Of a stretch of DNA of 64,000 nucleotides, positions 28,334 through 36,899 are shown in pieces. Location of the stretch: NCBI RefSeq assembly GCF_008704495.1, contig NZ_CP023699.1, forward strand, positions 620,001 to 684,000. Direction: 5' to 3'. The position numbers were made by a program, and so were the translations under genes. The stretch is from Streptomyces kanamyceticus (GTDB lineage Bacteria > Actinomycetota > Actinomycetes > Streptomycetales > Streptomycetaceae). Position 1 is the first letter of the stretch, and each line of letters opens with the position of its first letter. The notes under the pieces were generated by a model. The model had not been told where the DNA came from. It worked only from the letters and a program-made list of their open reading frames with translations, and made no database searches.

Positions 28334-29218
28334 ATGACTCCAGCGCACCAGCACACCCCCCACAGCGACGGCCCGCACCGCCACCATCACGAGCACGGCG
28401 CCGACAGCCAGGACAGCGCCCAGGCGGAGCTCCTCGACCTGGACGCGGAGGTGCTCGCCGAGCACATCGCGTCCATCACCGCCTGGCTGCCGCTGAAGAC
28501 CGCGCCCCGCCAGATCGTGGATCTGGGCTGCGGCACGGGAGCGGGCACCTTCGCCCTCCTCGACCGCTTCCCCGAGGCGCAGATCACCGCGGTCGACACC
28601 TCGGCGGGACATCTCAAGGACCTGCGCGAGAAGGCGTGCGCCCGTGGGGTGGGGGAACGCGTGCGCACCGTGCAGGCCGACCTCGACGAGCCCGACTGGC
28701 CCGATCTCGGCACCCCCGACCTGGTGTGGGCCTCGGCGTCGATGCACCACATGGCCCGGCCGGAGCGGGCCCTGCGCAGTGTCCACGACATGCTCGCGCC
28801 CGGCGGCCTGTTCGCCGTCGTGGAGCTGGACGGCTTCCCCCGCTTCCTGCCCGCGGACGCCCCGGAGGAGCGGCCGGGCCTCGAAGAGCGCTGCCATGCC
28901 GCGACCGAGAGTTTCCACGCCGAGCACGTCCCGCACCGCGGCGCCGACTGGGGGCCGATGCTGTCCGCCGCCGGTTTCCTCGTCGAGGACGAGCGCACCG
29001 TCTCCGTACACATCGAGGGCGACCGCAGTGAGGCGATCGGCCGCTATGCCCGCGAGAGCCTGCTCCGCATCCGCGGCACAGCCGCGGAGACGCTCGACGG
29101 TGCGGATCTCGCCGCGCTCGACGAGCTCCTCGACGCCGAAGGGCCGCGCGGCATCCTGCGCCGCGACGACCTGGTCGTGCGCACCGAACGCACCGTCTGG
29201 GCCGCACGCCGCGCCTGA
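28334..29218 (+). CDS. Class I SAM-dependent methyltransferase with His-rich N-terminus
   Basis: 294 residues. The Methyltransf domain has VDLGCGTGAGTFALL (motif I), ITAVDTSAGHLKDL (acidic ribose contact) and DLVWASASMHHM. The first 22 residues are strikingly His-rich (10 His, including HRHHHEHG), which might bind a metal ion or be disordered. The C-terminal region (about 200-294) is helical. It follows the XRE-cupin regulator and is probably controlled by it. Substrate unknown. A short GC hairpin (29234-29251) follows. Confidence 0.88.
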   Translation: MTPAHQHTPHSDGPHRHHHEHGADSQDSAQAELLDLDAEVLAEHIASITAWLPLKTAPRQIVDLGCGTGAGTFALLDRFPEAQITAVDTSAGHLKDLREKACARGVGERVRTVQADLDEPDWPDLGTPDLVWASASMHHMARPERALRSVHDMLAPGGLFAVVELDGFPRFLPADAPEERPGLEERCHAATESFHAEHVPHRGADWGPMLSAAGFLVEDERTVSVHIEGDRSEAIGRYARESLLRIRGTAAETLDGADLAALDELLDAEGPRGILRRDDLVVRTERTVWAARRA

Positions 29219-29233
29219 CCGGCCGGGACCCGT

Positions 29234-29251
29234 CGCGGGGCTTCCCCCGCG
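29234..29251. terminator. Short GC hairpin after the methyltransferase
   Basis: Arms CGCGGGG (29234-29240) and CCCCGCG (29245-29251) with a CTTC loop lie between the methyltransferase stop and the GNAT start. Seven pairs only, so a modest candidate. Confidence 0.5.
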
Positions 29252-29286
29252 GATCACTCCCAGGGGCGTGCGATAAGTTGCCCGCC

Positions 29287-29841
29287 ATGGCAGATCTCGG
29301 ACAAGTCACCTGGCCGCCCGCCCCGTTGAAGACCGAACGCCTCGTTCTCCGCGCGTCCGAGGCCCGGGACCGTGCGGCGTTCGTCGAGCTGTTCGCGTCG
29401 CCCGAGGTGAACACGTATCTGGGCGGCCCCCGACCGCGTGACGAGTGTGAGCGCGCGTTGCCCGAGACGCCGGAGAGCCGCCTCGGCCTCTTCGTGATCG
29501 AGCTCGACGGCGCGATGATCGGCACCATCGAACTCAACCGGCGCGACGGGGAGCGGCGAAGTCGTGTCCGTCCGGATGCCGGAGAGGCCGAACTCGGCTA
29601 CTTGCTGCTGCCGACGGCATGGGGACAGGGATACGCAGCCGAGGCGTGCGCGGCGGCGCTCACCTGGTACGCCGACGCACAGCCCGGCGAGCCGGTGGTG
29701 CTCTGCACCCAGACCGCCAACCACCGCTCGATGCGTCTCGCGGCGAAGCTGGGATTCACCGAGGTGCAGCGGTACGAGGCGTGGGGCGCCGAGCAGTGGA
29801 TGGGCCTGTGGTCCCCGGTCGCCCCGAACCCTGGAACGTGA
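29287..29841 (+). CDS. GNAT-family N-acetyltransferase
   Basis: 184 residues of the RimJ/RimL-like Acetyltransf_3 type. Start LKTERLVLRASEARDRAAFVELF, beta strands with LGLFVIELDGAMIGTIEL, the acetyl-CoA loop ELGYLLLPTAWGQGYAAEA (Q-x-x-G-x-A form), and the LCTQTANHRSMRLAAKLGFTEV end. It probably acetylates a small amine or a protein N-terminus; the substrate cannot be read from sequence. ATG 29287 is chosen over 29278. It converges with a rhomboid-like gene 19 bases away. Confidence 0.88.
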   Translation: MADLGQVTWPPAPLKTERLVLRASEARDRAAFVELFASPEVNTYLGGPRPRDECERALPETPESRLGLFVIELDGAMIGTIELNRRDGERRSRVRPDAGEAELGYLLLPTAWGQGYAAEACAAALTWYADAQPGEPVVLCTQTANHRSMRLAAKLGFTEVQRYEAWGAEQWMGLWSPVAPNPGT

Positions 29842-29860
29842 CGGCTACGTCGCCCGCGCC

Positions 29861-30565
29861 TCACTGACCTCGCTGGGCCGGGGTTTCCTCGGAGACGCCC
29901 GTCGGCAGCAGCACGCGCGGGGAGAGGCGGGCCAGGGGCAGGACGACGGCGCCGAGTACGAAGCCGTAACAGGCCACCAGACCGTGCCCGTTGTCCTGCG
30001 CCAGCCACATCGCGAGTCCGGCGACGGGCACGCCCACCGCCATCAGCCGCGCCTTGGGGGCGGTGCTCGACAGCACGAGACCCGCCGCGAGCGTCGCGGC
30101 GAGGAAGTACGTCGCGCCGGAGCTTCCGGCGAAGTTGCGCGGGTCGGTGCTCGGCGCGCTCTCGCCGAAGAGCGCGTCGATCCGCTGCGGCAGCAGGATG
30201 CCTCCGGCGAACAGTGCCAGCATCAGCGGCCCGCCCCAGAACCATTGCGCCAGCGCGGCGATCACCGCGAGGGTGGCGATGTTCCAGACGGTCCCGAACA
30301 CCCCGCCGTTCTGCATGAACACCGAGGTCACCACACGCCACCAGCCGGATTCGTGCGGGTCGCCGTCCAGCGCGTCCATCGCCCCGGACCAGCTCAGCTG
30401 GAGCACCACCGCGCCGACAGCGACCACCGCTAGCGCGAGGGCCCCGTAGGGAACGGGCCGCTTGCGGAGGTCACCGTCACCGATCAGGAGCATGCCGCTC
30501 TTGAACATCAGCACCATCAACGCAGCGGTCGTCAGATTGAAAGTTATCGCGCCCACGCAACTCAT
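29861..30565 (-). CDS. Rhomboid-like intramembrane serine protease homologue
   Basis: 234 residues with six or seven hydrophobic helices. The rhomboid features are the loop ...VFMQNGGVFGTVWNIATL, the nucleophile region FAGSSGATYFLAA (GxSG), and a possible catalytic His in a later helix (AQDNGHGLVACYGF). The usual paired His of loop 1 is replaced (MQNGG), so activity may be altered. Found as a single gene on the minus strand. If active it would cleave transmembrane substrates. Confidence 0.7.
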   Translation of the reverse strand: MSCVGAITFNLTTAALMVLMFKSGMLLIGDGDLRKRPVPYGALALAVVAVGAVVLQLSWSGAMDALDGDPHESGWWRVVTSVFMQNGGVFGTVWNIATLAVIAALAQWFWGGPLMLALFAGGILLPQRIDALFGESAPSTDPRNFAGSSGATYFLAATLAAGLVLSSTAPKARLMAVGVPVAGLAMWLAQDNGHGLVACYGFVLGAVVLPLARLSPRVLLPTGVSEETPAQRGQ

Positions 30566-30636
30566 CCCCCGATTGAAAGACCCTGGTCACAGGTCGGCGA
30601 TCACCATAACCGCTGTTCGGGGGTGTGACCTGATGC

Positions 30637-31095
30637 CTAGAGGTCCCGGCAGATTCCGCGGGCCTTGTCCAGGTCTTGTTTCGCCGCGGCGTCGAAGTCG
30701 AAGACCCTGGCGTGGCGCTCCTGCGAGCGGCGTATCGCCTGGGCGAGCGGCTCGTACCGCTTGTCGCCCGCTGCGGCCGATGCCGAGAAGGCTCCCGCCG
30801 CGGTGTACCGGTTGACGGAGATCTCGCCTGCCGAGCCCTTCTCCGTGTACTTCGTCTCGTCGAATCCGTCGAGCGCCTCGCACGCGGCCCGCGCGTCACC
30901 GGCCGCGGTCCCGCTCTCCGACGTCGTACCGTCTCCGTCGCCGTTCAGCGCCCACGCCGCTCCGACTCCCCCGCCCCCGATGACGAGGCCAACCATCAGC
31001 CACACGGCCGCGGTCGCGGTGCGGCCGCGTGGTCGTGCGGTCGCCGTCGGGGCCGCTGGTGGGGCTGGGGTGGGGTGGTCCTGCTGTGGCTGCAT
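30637..31095 (-). CDS. Hypothetical single-pass membrane protein
   Basis: 152 residues. A Pro/Ala/Thr-rich cytoplasmic N-terminus (MQPQQDHPTPAPPAAPT...), one membrane helix (about 28-50, AAVWLMVGLVIGGGGVGAAW), then an extracellular helical domain with two Cys (AACEALDGF and ARGICRDL at the very end). No family is recognised beyond the common Streptomyces pattern of anchored, Ala-rich, two-Cys proteins. No operon partner. Confidence 0.75.
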   Translation of the reverse strand: MQPQQDHPTPAPPAAPTATARPRGRTATAAVWLMVGLVIGGGGVGAAWALNGDGDGTTSESGTAAGDARAACEALDGFDETKYTEKGSAGEISVNRYTAAGAFSASAAAGDKRYEPLAQAIRRSQERHARVFDFDAAAKQDLDKARGICRDL

Positions 31096-31245
31096 CCGGC
31101 CAACATAGTGCGGTCCGCTCTCGGGCTCGGCGGCGGGCCTCAGGATGTGCGCTCGGGGCGTCGGCGGACAGAAAATCCCTTGGCGGGCCGTGGCGGCCAC
31201 TGCTACTTTCCTGGAGGCCGTGCGAGAGAAGAGGAGGTGGTACCC

Positions 31246-31296
31246 GTGAACGTATCGACGTGGGTGCTCTCCTCCGGGGTCACGGTCGGACGCTAG
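31246..31296 (+). CDS. 16-codon upstream ORF (candidate leader peptide)
   Basis: GTG 31246 is preceded by a strong GAGGAGG site and encodes MNVSTWVLSSGVTVGR, then TAG, 49 bases before the hydrolase start. Immediately downstream CGGGAG ... CTCCCG can pair and could form a hairpin before the hydrolase ribosome site. A leader-peptide role is inference. Confidence 0.4.
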   Translation: MNVSTWVLSSGVTVGR

Positions 31297-31345
31297 ACAG
31301 GTCGTCCGGGAGCGCCGTCTGTGAGCTCTCCCGAAAGGCACGACC

Positions 31346-32098
31346 ATGCACTTCACTTCCGACACCATGCGGTTCACGTCCGAACAGCGACTCGACGACG
31401 GCATCATCGAGCGCGAGTTCACCCTCGGCGAGATCCCCGGCACCTTGTGGACGCCCGGATCCGCCGGATCCGCCACACCGGTTCCGCTGATCCTGATGGC
31501 ACACAACAACGGCCTGCCCAAGGCGCAGCCCCGGCTTGTGGCGCGGGCCAGGCAGACCGCGGCGTACGGCTACGCGGTGGCCACCATCGACGCCGCAGGG
31601 TGCGGCGACCGGCCCCGCTCCGCCGCCGACGAACAGGCCCGCGCCGACCTCCGCCGGGCGATGCGGGCCGGTGAGCCGGTCGATGAGATCTTCGAGTCGT
31701 TCATCGGCCCGCTGGTCGAAAAGGCGGTCCCGGATTGGCGGAGCACCCTGGACGCCCTCCTCGCGCTGCCCGAGATCGGCGGCCCGGTCGGGTACTCGGG
31801 GTGGACCGCCGTCGGCATCCACCTCGCGGCGGTCGAGCCGCGCATCGCGGCCGCCGGTTTCTTCGCCGGGGGTTACGTGCCTCGCGCCCAGCGTGAGGAG
31901 GCCCGGCAGGTCACCGTTCCGCTGCTGTTCCTGCTGCAGTGGGACGACGAAGGGAACCCCCGGCAGCGGGCCCTGGACCTGTTCGACGCCTTCGGCAGCA
32001 CGGAGAAGACGCTGCACGCGAACCTGGGCGGGCACGTCGGTACCCCGTGGTTCGAGGTGGCGGACGGGGGCCGGTTCTACGACCGGCACCTGAAGTAG
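31346..32098 (+). CDS. Alpha/beta-hydrolase (dienelactone-hydrolase-like)
   Basis: 250 residues. Core strands PVPLILMAHNNGLPKAQP (oxyanion side) and YGYAVATIDAAGCGDRPRS, nucleophile elbow VGYSGWTAVG (GxSxxG-like), acid-side strand VPLLFLLQWDDEG, and a late His (ANLGGHVGTPWFEV). Active-site Ser, Asp and His are therefore all plausible. ATG 31346 is used, with CGAAAGGCACGACC just upstream. It converges with the TetX-like gene through a 9-bp hairpin (32113-32146). Substrate unknown. Confidence 0.85.
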   Translation: MHFTSDTMRFTSEQRLDDGIIEREFTLGEIPGTLWTPGSAGSATPVPLILMAHNNGLPKAQPRLVARARQTAAYGYAVATIDAAGCGDRPRSAADEQARADLRRAMRAGEPVDEIFESFIGPLVEKAVPDWRSTLDALLALPEIGGPVGYSGWTAVGIHLAAVEPRIAAAGFFAGGYVPRAQREEARQVTVPLLFLLQWDDEGNPRQRALDLFDAFGSTEKTLHANLGGHVGTPWFEVADGGRFYDRHLK

Positions 32099-32112
32099 GA
32101 CCGGACGCCGTT

Positions 32113-32146
32113 GAGGAGGGCGTCGGCTCTGGTCCCGGCCCTCCTC
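32113..32146. terminator. Hairpin between convergent hydrolase and TetX-like genes
   Basis: GAGGAGGGC (32113-32121) pairs exactly with GCCCTCCTC (32138-32146) around a 16-base loop, between two converging stop codons. Confidence 0.6.
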
Positions 32147-32157
32147 GACGGCGGTGG

Positions 32158-33264
32158 TCAGGAGGTGAAGAAGGCCATCATTTCCTGGGGCGTGGGGTTG
32201 TGGGTGACTGCGGCGGCCGCCACAGCGGCGCGGGGGAACAGCTCTCGCTCGTACGCGGTGAGGGCCCTCTCGATGTCGTCGGGGTGGGCGGCGATGGCCT
32301 TGCCGAGTGCGGCACCGTCCTGCATGGCCAGGCCCGCGCCTTCGCCGTTGGGCGTCGAGAGGTGAGCGGCGTCGCCGAGCAGCGTCACGCCCGGCACCCG
32401 GTCCCAGCGGTGCCCGACCGGCAGCGCGTAGAGGGGGCGCAGGACCGGCACGCTCTGCCCGGCGGTGATCAGGGCGGTGAGTTCGGGTGCCCAGCCGTCG
32501 TACTCCTGCGCGATCCGCGCGGCGGCCGCGACGGAATCGGTGAAGTCGACGGTGGCGAACCAGTCCTGCGGCTTGACCAGGGTGATGTAGGCGTGGACGG
32601 CCCCGCCCCTCTCCCGGTGGGCCACGAGCCACGTCCCGTTCCCGTCCGGGTCGAGAGCCACGAGCGTCCCGCCGCCGACCGCTTTCGCGGTGGCCGGGTG
32701 ACGGGTGTCGGCGTCGTGCAGGTGGGTCTCGACGAAGGACCGGCCGACGTATGCGGGTGTGCCGTCGGAGAGCAGCGGCCGGACGCGTGACCACGCGCCG
32801 TCCGCACCGACCAGCAGGCTCGTGACGACGGTACGCCCTTCGGCGAAGGCCACCTCGTGGCGGCCCTCGGTGAGGGTACGGACACCGGTGACCTTGTGCC
32901 CCCATCGGACAGTGCCGTCGGGGAGCGCGTCGAGCAGGATCTGGCGCAGTTCGCCGCGCTGGACCTCGGGGCTCGCGCCCGTGCCGTCGTCGCCCTTCTC
33001 GAACAGGACCGTTCCGTCGCGGTCCAGGACCCGTATCGCCTGGCGGCCCGCCAGGATGATGCCGCGGAACTCGTCCATCAGATCGGCTGTCTCGAGGGCG
33101 AGTTGGCCGTTGCGCTCGTGGATGTCGAGCATCCCGCCCTGCGCACGGGTCGTCACGGAGGCGTCCGCCTCGTAGACCGTGACCGGGATGTCGTGGAGGT
33201 GCAGGACGCGGGCCAGGACGAGGCCGCCGAGTCCGGCGCCGATGATGGTGACAGGAGTGTGCAT
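32158..33264 (-). CDS. TetX-like FAD-dependent monooxygenase
   Basis: 368 residues. VTIIGAGLGGLVLARVLHLHDI, then the family-typical RAQGGMLDIHERNGQLAL stretch, SLLVGADGAWSRVRPLL, and VTLLGDAAHLSTPNGEGAGLAMQDG with the intact GDAAH. The AQGGxLDIHE-type segment and overall length match the TetX (tetracycline-inactivating) branch and its many environmental relatives. Tetracycline hydroxylation is only one possibility. It is transcribed alone; the upstream region has repeated GTCCTTGTGTGT units (about 33289-33313) in the promoter zone. Confidence 0.85.
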   Translation of the reverse strand: MHTPVTIIGAGLGGLVLARVLHLHDIPVTVYEADASVTTRAQGGMLDIHERNGQLALETADLMDEFRGIILAGRQAIRVLDRDGTVLFEKGDDGTGASPEVQRGELRQILLDALPDGTVRWGHKVTGVRTLTEGRHEVAFAEGRTVVTSLLVGADGAWSRVRPLLSDGTPAYVGRSFVETHLHDADTRHPATAKAVGGGTLVALDPDGNGTWLVAHRERGGAVHAYITLVKPQDWFATVDFTDSVAAAARIAQEYDGWAPELTALITAGQSVPVLRPLYALPVGHRWDRVPGVTLLGDAAHLSTPNGEGAGLAMQDGAALGKAIAAHPDDIERALTAYERELFPRAAVAAAAVTHNPTPQEMMAFFTS

Positions 33265-33313
33265 GGGGCTCCTCGTGTCCTTCTGTGGGTCCTTGTGTGT
33301 GTCCTTGTGTGTC

Positions 33314-33345
33314 GCGCCCCTGCCGGTCGGGTCCGGCAGGGGCGC
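33314..33345. terminator. 13-bp-arm hairpin after the oxidoreductase gene
   Basis: GCGCCCCTGCCGG (33314-33326) and its exact inverse (33333-33345) with a 6-base loop lie downstream of the 34289-33396 gene and upstream of the TetX-like gene, insulating the two. Confidence 0.8.
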
Positions 33346-33395
33346 TGAGAGGAAAGCGGCCTGCCACGCCGTACGACCGGGCGGGCGACGGCAGT

Positions 33396-34289
33396 TCAGA
33401 CCACGATGACCCGTCGTCCGCGGGTGTGACCTGCCTGGCTGTCGATGTGTGCCGCCGCCGCGTCGGCGAGCGCGTACGACTTCTCGACAGGAATGTGGAG
33501 CTTGCCCCGCGCGATGAGGCCGACGGCCTCGGTGAGCGCGTCCGGCACGCTCCCCGCCACACCCGAGAACCGCACACCCAGCTCCGGCGCGCCCAGATCG
33601 GCGATGGAGATCACCTTCCGCGGATCCCCGGTGAGTTCGACCAGTTCACGGATCACACCCGAACCGGCCAGATCGAGCGCCGCGTCCACGGTGCCCAGTG
33701 CCCGCACCCGCTCCACCCAGCCGTCGCCGTACGTCGTGGCGCGGGCGCCCAAGTCCCGCAGATAGTCCTGGTTCGCGGCACCGGCCAGGCCGATCACCGT
33801 GATGCCACGGTCCCCGGCGATCTGCAGGACCGCCGAACCCACTCCCCCGGACGCGCCGCTGACCAGCAACGTCTGCCCCGGCCGCACACCGCTCTCACGG
33901 ATCACACGCAGCGCGGTCTCCACCACCGAGGGATACCCGGCCGCCTCCTCGAACGTCAGACGCTCCGGCATCCGGGCCCATGCCGAAAGGACGGCGAACT
34001 CGGCGTAGGTCTCGGCCCCTTCGCCGAACACCTGGTCACCGACCTCGACCCCGTCGACTCCCTCGCCGACCTCGTCCACCACTCCTGCGGCGTCCAGGCC
34101 GATCCCGGCAGGCAGTTCGAGCGGCCGGACCTCATGGAACTGGCCTTCGCGGATTCTCCAGTCGACGGGGTTCACACCCGCCGCCCGTACGGCGATACGT
34201 ATCTGGCCGGGGCCCGCGTGGGGCTCCTCGGCATCGGTCAAGCGCAGGACATCGGGACCGCCGAACTCGGCGAAGCTCACCTTCTTCAT
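33396..34289 (-). CDS. NADP-dependent quinone-oxidoreductase-like protein (MDR superfamily)
   Basis: 297 residues. A GroES-like N-terminal domain (GQIRIAVRAAGVNPVDWRIREG, AGIGLDAAGVVDEVGEGVDG) and a Rossmann domain with LLVSGASGGVGSAVLQIAGDRG binding NADP(H). It has no zinc ligands, as in the quinone reductase branch. ATG 34289. The upstream space (34290-34367) is shared with the end of the MerR-type gene. It probably reduces alpha,beta-unsaturated carbonyls or quinones. Confidence 0.88.
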   Translation of the reverse strand: MKKVSFAEFGGPDVLRLTDAEEPHAGPGQIRIAVRAAGVNPVDWRIREGQFHEVRPLELPAGIGLDAAGVVDEVGEGVDGVEVGDQVFGEGAETYAEFAVLSAWARMPERLTFEEAAGYPSVVETALRVIRESGVRPGQTLLVSGASGGVGSAVLQIAGDRGITVIGLAGAANQDYLRDLGARATTYGDGWVERVRALGTVDAALDLAGSGVIRELVELTGDPRKVISIADLGAPELGVRFSGVAGSVPDALTEAVGLIARGKLHIPVEKSYALADAAAAHIDSQAGHTRGRRVIVV

Positions 34290-34367
34290 GCCGACGACCG
34301 TAGCACTAACCGATAGCCTTTCGAAACGGTTATTGATTTGCAGCTGTTAGCATCAGGCGCCATACGA

Positions 34368-34787
34368 TCAGTGACGTGGCCGACACCGGTGATCCTCTGC
34401 CGGGAGGGCAACCTGCGCGCGGAACCCTCCGCAGCGTTCGAGCGCATCCCCTTGGGGACAGGTGAGCAGCTCGCGCAAGTAGCCGCGCGCGGTGTCCAGT
34501 TGGGCCATCTGGGCTTCGATGGCGGAGAGGCGAGCGGTGACGGTGTCGCGCCAGTCGGGAGCTTCCGCGCGCCCGGAAAGGACCTCGGCGATCTCGTTGA
34601 GGGACATCTGCCCCGTGGTCCGCCACAGCCGGATCAGCGCGATCCGGTAGATCTGATCGGTGTCGTAATAGCGATGACTGAAGCGTCGCTGGGGCGTGAT
34701 GAGTCCGCGGCGCTCCCAGTAGTGCAGCGTCGAGAGGGGCAGATCGAAGTGGTCGGCGACTCGCCGTATCGAAGCCAGGTCGTCCAT
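34368..34787 (-). CDS. MerR-family transcriptional regulator
   Basis: 139 residues. N-terminal winged HTH: SIRRVADHFDLPLSTLHYWERRGLITPQRRFSHRYY in two blocks, coil from about residue 75 (AEAPDWRDTVTARLSAIEAQMAQLDTARGYLREL), and one Cys-rich tail (TCPQGDALERCGG). It diverges from an LLM-class oxidoreductase and overlaps a 12-bp palindrome just upstream; MerR activators typically twist such spacers to open the target promoter. ATG 34787 is chosen over 34835. Confidence 0.87.
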   Translation of the reverse strand: MDDLASIRRVADHFDLPLSTLHYWERRGLITPQRRFSHRYYDTDQIYRIALIRLWRTTGQMSLNEIAEVLSGRAEAPDWRDTVTARLSAIEAQMAQLDTARGYLRELLTCPQGDALERCGGFRAQVALPAEDHRCRPRH

Positions 34788-34794
34788 CGGACCA

Positions 34795-34806
34795 GTTGAG
34801 CTCAAC
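34795..34806. promoter_or_regulatory. Perfect palindrome between MerR and LLM genes
   Basis: GTTGAGCTCAAC (34795-34806) is a perfect 12-bp palindrome, followed at about 34809 by a further GGTTGAG half. It sits at the divergent promoter and is the likely MerR operator. Confidence 0.65.
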
Positions 34807-34880
34807 CCCGGTTGAGCGGGCAAGGTCGACCTCACCGACCGACCACCGAGTCGGCCTCACCGACCACCGAAAGGATCGAC

Positions 34881-35816
34881 ATGCCGGTGAATCTTGGCGT
34901 CTGCCTTCCGACCTTCGCCCAACGTGGCGACGAGGGCACGGCTGAAGGCATGGGAGAAATCCCCGCGTTGGCCCGGCACATCGAGCAAGTCGGCCTTGAC
35001 ACGGTGTGGGCGGGCGACCATCTGTGTGCGCGTACCCCGTTCCTGGAGAGCGTGGTCGCGCTGAGCGCGGCCGCCGCGGTCACCGAGCGCGTACGGATCG
35101 GCTTCGGGGTCATGCTCCTCGCGCTGCGGCAACAGGCTTGGGCAGTCAAGCAGTTGTCGTCGTTGCAGTACCTGTCCGGCAACCGCGTGGTGCTCGGGGT
35201 CGGTGCGGGCATACACCCGCAGGACTGGCCGGTCGGCGGGGTTCCGTACGCCGGGCGGGGCCGCAGGACCGAGGTGATGCTGCGGGCGCTGCCCGATCTG
35301 TTCGCGGGGCGGCCGACGGCGTTGCTCACCGTGCCGGGCGAGCCGGTCATGACGCTCGAACCCGCCGTTCCCGCACCGCCGCTGTGGGTGGGCGGCATGT
35401 CCGACCGCGCCCTGCGGCGCGTCATCGACCACGGCGTCGGGTGGCTCGCCTCACTGCTCGAACCCGCGCAACTGGGCGTACGAGCAGCAAAGTTGGCGGC
35501 GATGGCAGCCGAGGCGGGCACGCGGGCGCCCGAGGTGGGCACCACGGTGTTCGCCACGCTGAGCACCGATCCCGGGGAGAGCCGCCGGGGCCACCAGCGC
35601 CTGGTGCGCTTCCTGCGCTCGCTCACCGGTGAGCAGGGGCTCTCCGAGCAGCAGGCGACCCGCCTGGTGGTCAGCGGGCCTCCCGAGAAGCTGGCCGAAC
35701 GACTGGACCAATACCTACGAGCGGGCGCGCACACCTTCGTCATCAACCTGTCGGGCAACGACCTGCGACGGCAATACGACCACCTTGCCCGTACCCGCGA
35801 GCTGCTGCTCGGCTGA
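34881..35816 (+). CDS. LLM-class (F420-type) oxidoreductase
   Basis: 311 residues of the luciferase-like monooxygenase superfamily. LGVCLPTFAQRGD start, GLDTVWAGDHL, RVRIGFGVMLLALRQ, NRVVLGVGAGIHPQDW and PPLWVGGMSDRALRR blocks. Actinobacterial members of this type use F420 or FMN; cofactor cannot be fixed from sequence. ATG 34881 has AAAGGA upstream. It is divergent to and probably controlled by the MerR-type regulator. Confidence 0.88.
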   Translation: MPVNLGVCLPTFAQRGDEGTAEGMGEIPALARHIEQVGLDTVWAGDHLCARTPFLESVVALSAAAAVTERVRIGFGVMLLALRQQAWAVKQLSSLQYLSGNRVVLGVGAGIHPQDWPVGGVPYAGRGRRTEVMLRALPDLFAGRPTALLTVPGEPVMTLEPAVPAPPLWVGGMSDRALRRVIDHGVGWLASLLEPAQLGVRAAKLAAMAAEAGTRAPEVGTTVFATLSTDPGESRRGHQRLVRFLRSLTGEQGLSEQQATRLVVSGPPEKLAERLDQYLRAGAHTFVINLSGNDLRRQYDHLARTRELLLG

Positions 35817-35888
35817 GCGTCCCGGCGATCGATCGGCCCGCCATATAAATGTGTCGCGTGGTGTCGCGAGCCTCGGAATACTGCGCCG

Positions 35889-36896
35889 ATGACCTACGCC
35901 GCCCTGCCTCGACCGCTTCGGCCTCGCGCCCTGGCGCCCGGAGACCTCGTCGTCATCGCGTCGCTGTCCGGCCCGCTCGACATCGAGCGGGTGCCCGACC
36001 TCGAGCAGTCCGAGGCCGTGCTCGAGCGGATGGGATTCCGCGTCCGCCGTGCGCCGCTGCTCGAGGCGGGGCGGCAGCATTGGTGGAGCGCGGCCCCGTC
36101 GGCGGAGATCGCGGCGGAATTCAACACCCTGCTGCGCGACCCCGAGGTCCGCGCGATCATCGCGCACGACGGCGGCAACACCGTCCTCGGTTACCTCGAC
36201 CTGATCGATGTCGACGCGATCACCGCCGACCCCAAGCCGATCCTCGGCTACAGCGACATCTCGCTGCTGCATCTCGCGCTCTACGCACGCACGGGCCTGG
36301 TCGGATTCCATGCCGACCTGGCCACTCCCGGACTCGGCGGGTACTGGCAGGCCGCCCCCGGGACACGCAGAGCGGAACTCGAAAAGCTCTACGCGACGTT
36401 GCTGACCGGCACGGAGCCGATCGGTGAGCTGCCCGCCAGCCCTTCGTGGGAGTGCTGGCGTGCCGGTCGTACCGAAGGCCGACTGATCGGTGGGGTGCTC
36501 AATCGCGTCGCGCTGGTGCAGGCGACGCGTTTCGCGCTGCCTCTCGAACGGTTCGACGGTGCGGTGCTGTTCTGGGAGGAGAAGGGCGGCCAGGCGGCAC
36601 ACGTGTGGAGCTATCTCCAGGTACTGCGGCACTCCGGCGTCCTCGACCGGATCTCCGGCATGGTCGTGGGCGTGCCGTGCGAGATCGACGGGCTCGGGGC
36701 CCAAGGGACCCCGAGCCTCACCGAGTTGGTCCTCGACGTCCTCGGCGACCGCGACATCCCGGTCCTGGGCAACGTCGAGTTCGGTCATGCCGTCGCGAAT
36801 CTGCCGATGCCGGTGGGCGTCCAGGTCGACCTGGACGCGAAGCGGCGGACGCTGTCGCTGCTGGAACCGGCGACACAGCCGCTCAGGACGGGGTGA
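35889..36896 (+). CDS. S66-family LD-carboxypeptidase / microcin-immunity-type peptidase
   Basis: 335 residues. Nucleophile motif PILGYSDISLL (Ser), GGNTVLGYLD region, catalytic Glu side VLFWEEKGGQ, and late His NVEFGHAVAN, giving the Ser-Glu-His arrangement of the S66 family. Family roles are LD-carboxypeptidase in murein recycling or MccF-type cleavage of peptidyl-nucleotide antibiotics. Its 3' end meets a convergent broken lipase gene. No antibiotic cluster is next to it, so either role is open. Confidence 0.85.
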   Translation: MTYAALPRPLRPRALAPGDLVVIASLSGPLDIERVPDLEQSEAVLERMGFRVRRAPLLEAGRQHWWSAAPSAEIAAEFNTLLRDPEVRAIIAHDGGNTVLGYLDLIDVDAITADPKPILGYSDISLLHLALYARTGLVGFHADLATPGLGGYWQAAPGTRRAELEKLYATLLTGTEPIGELPASPSWECWRAGRTEGRLIGGVLNRVALVQATRFALPLERFDGAVLFWEEKGGQAAHVWSYLQVLRHSGVLDRISGMVVGVPCEIDGLGAQGTPSLTELVLDVLGDRDIPVLGNVEFGHAVANLPMPVGVQVDLDAKRRTLSLLEPATQPLRTG

Positions 36897-36899
36897 CCC

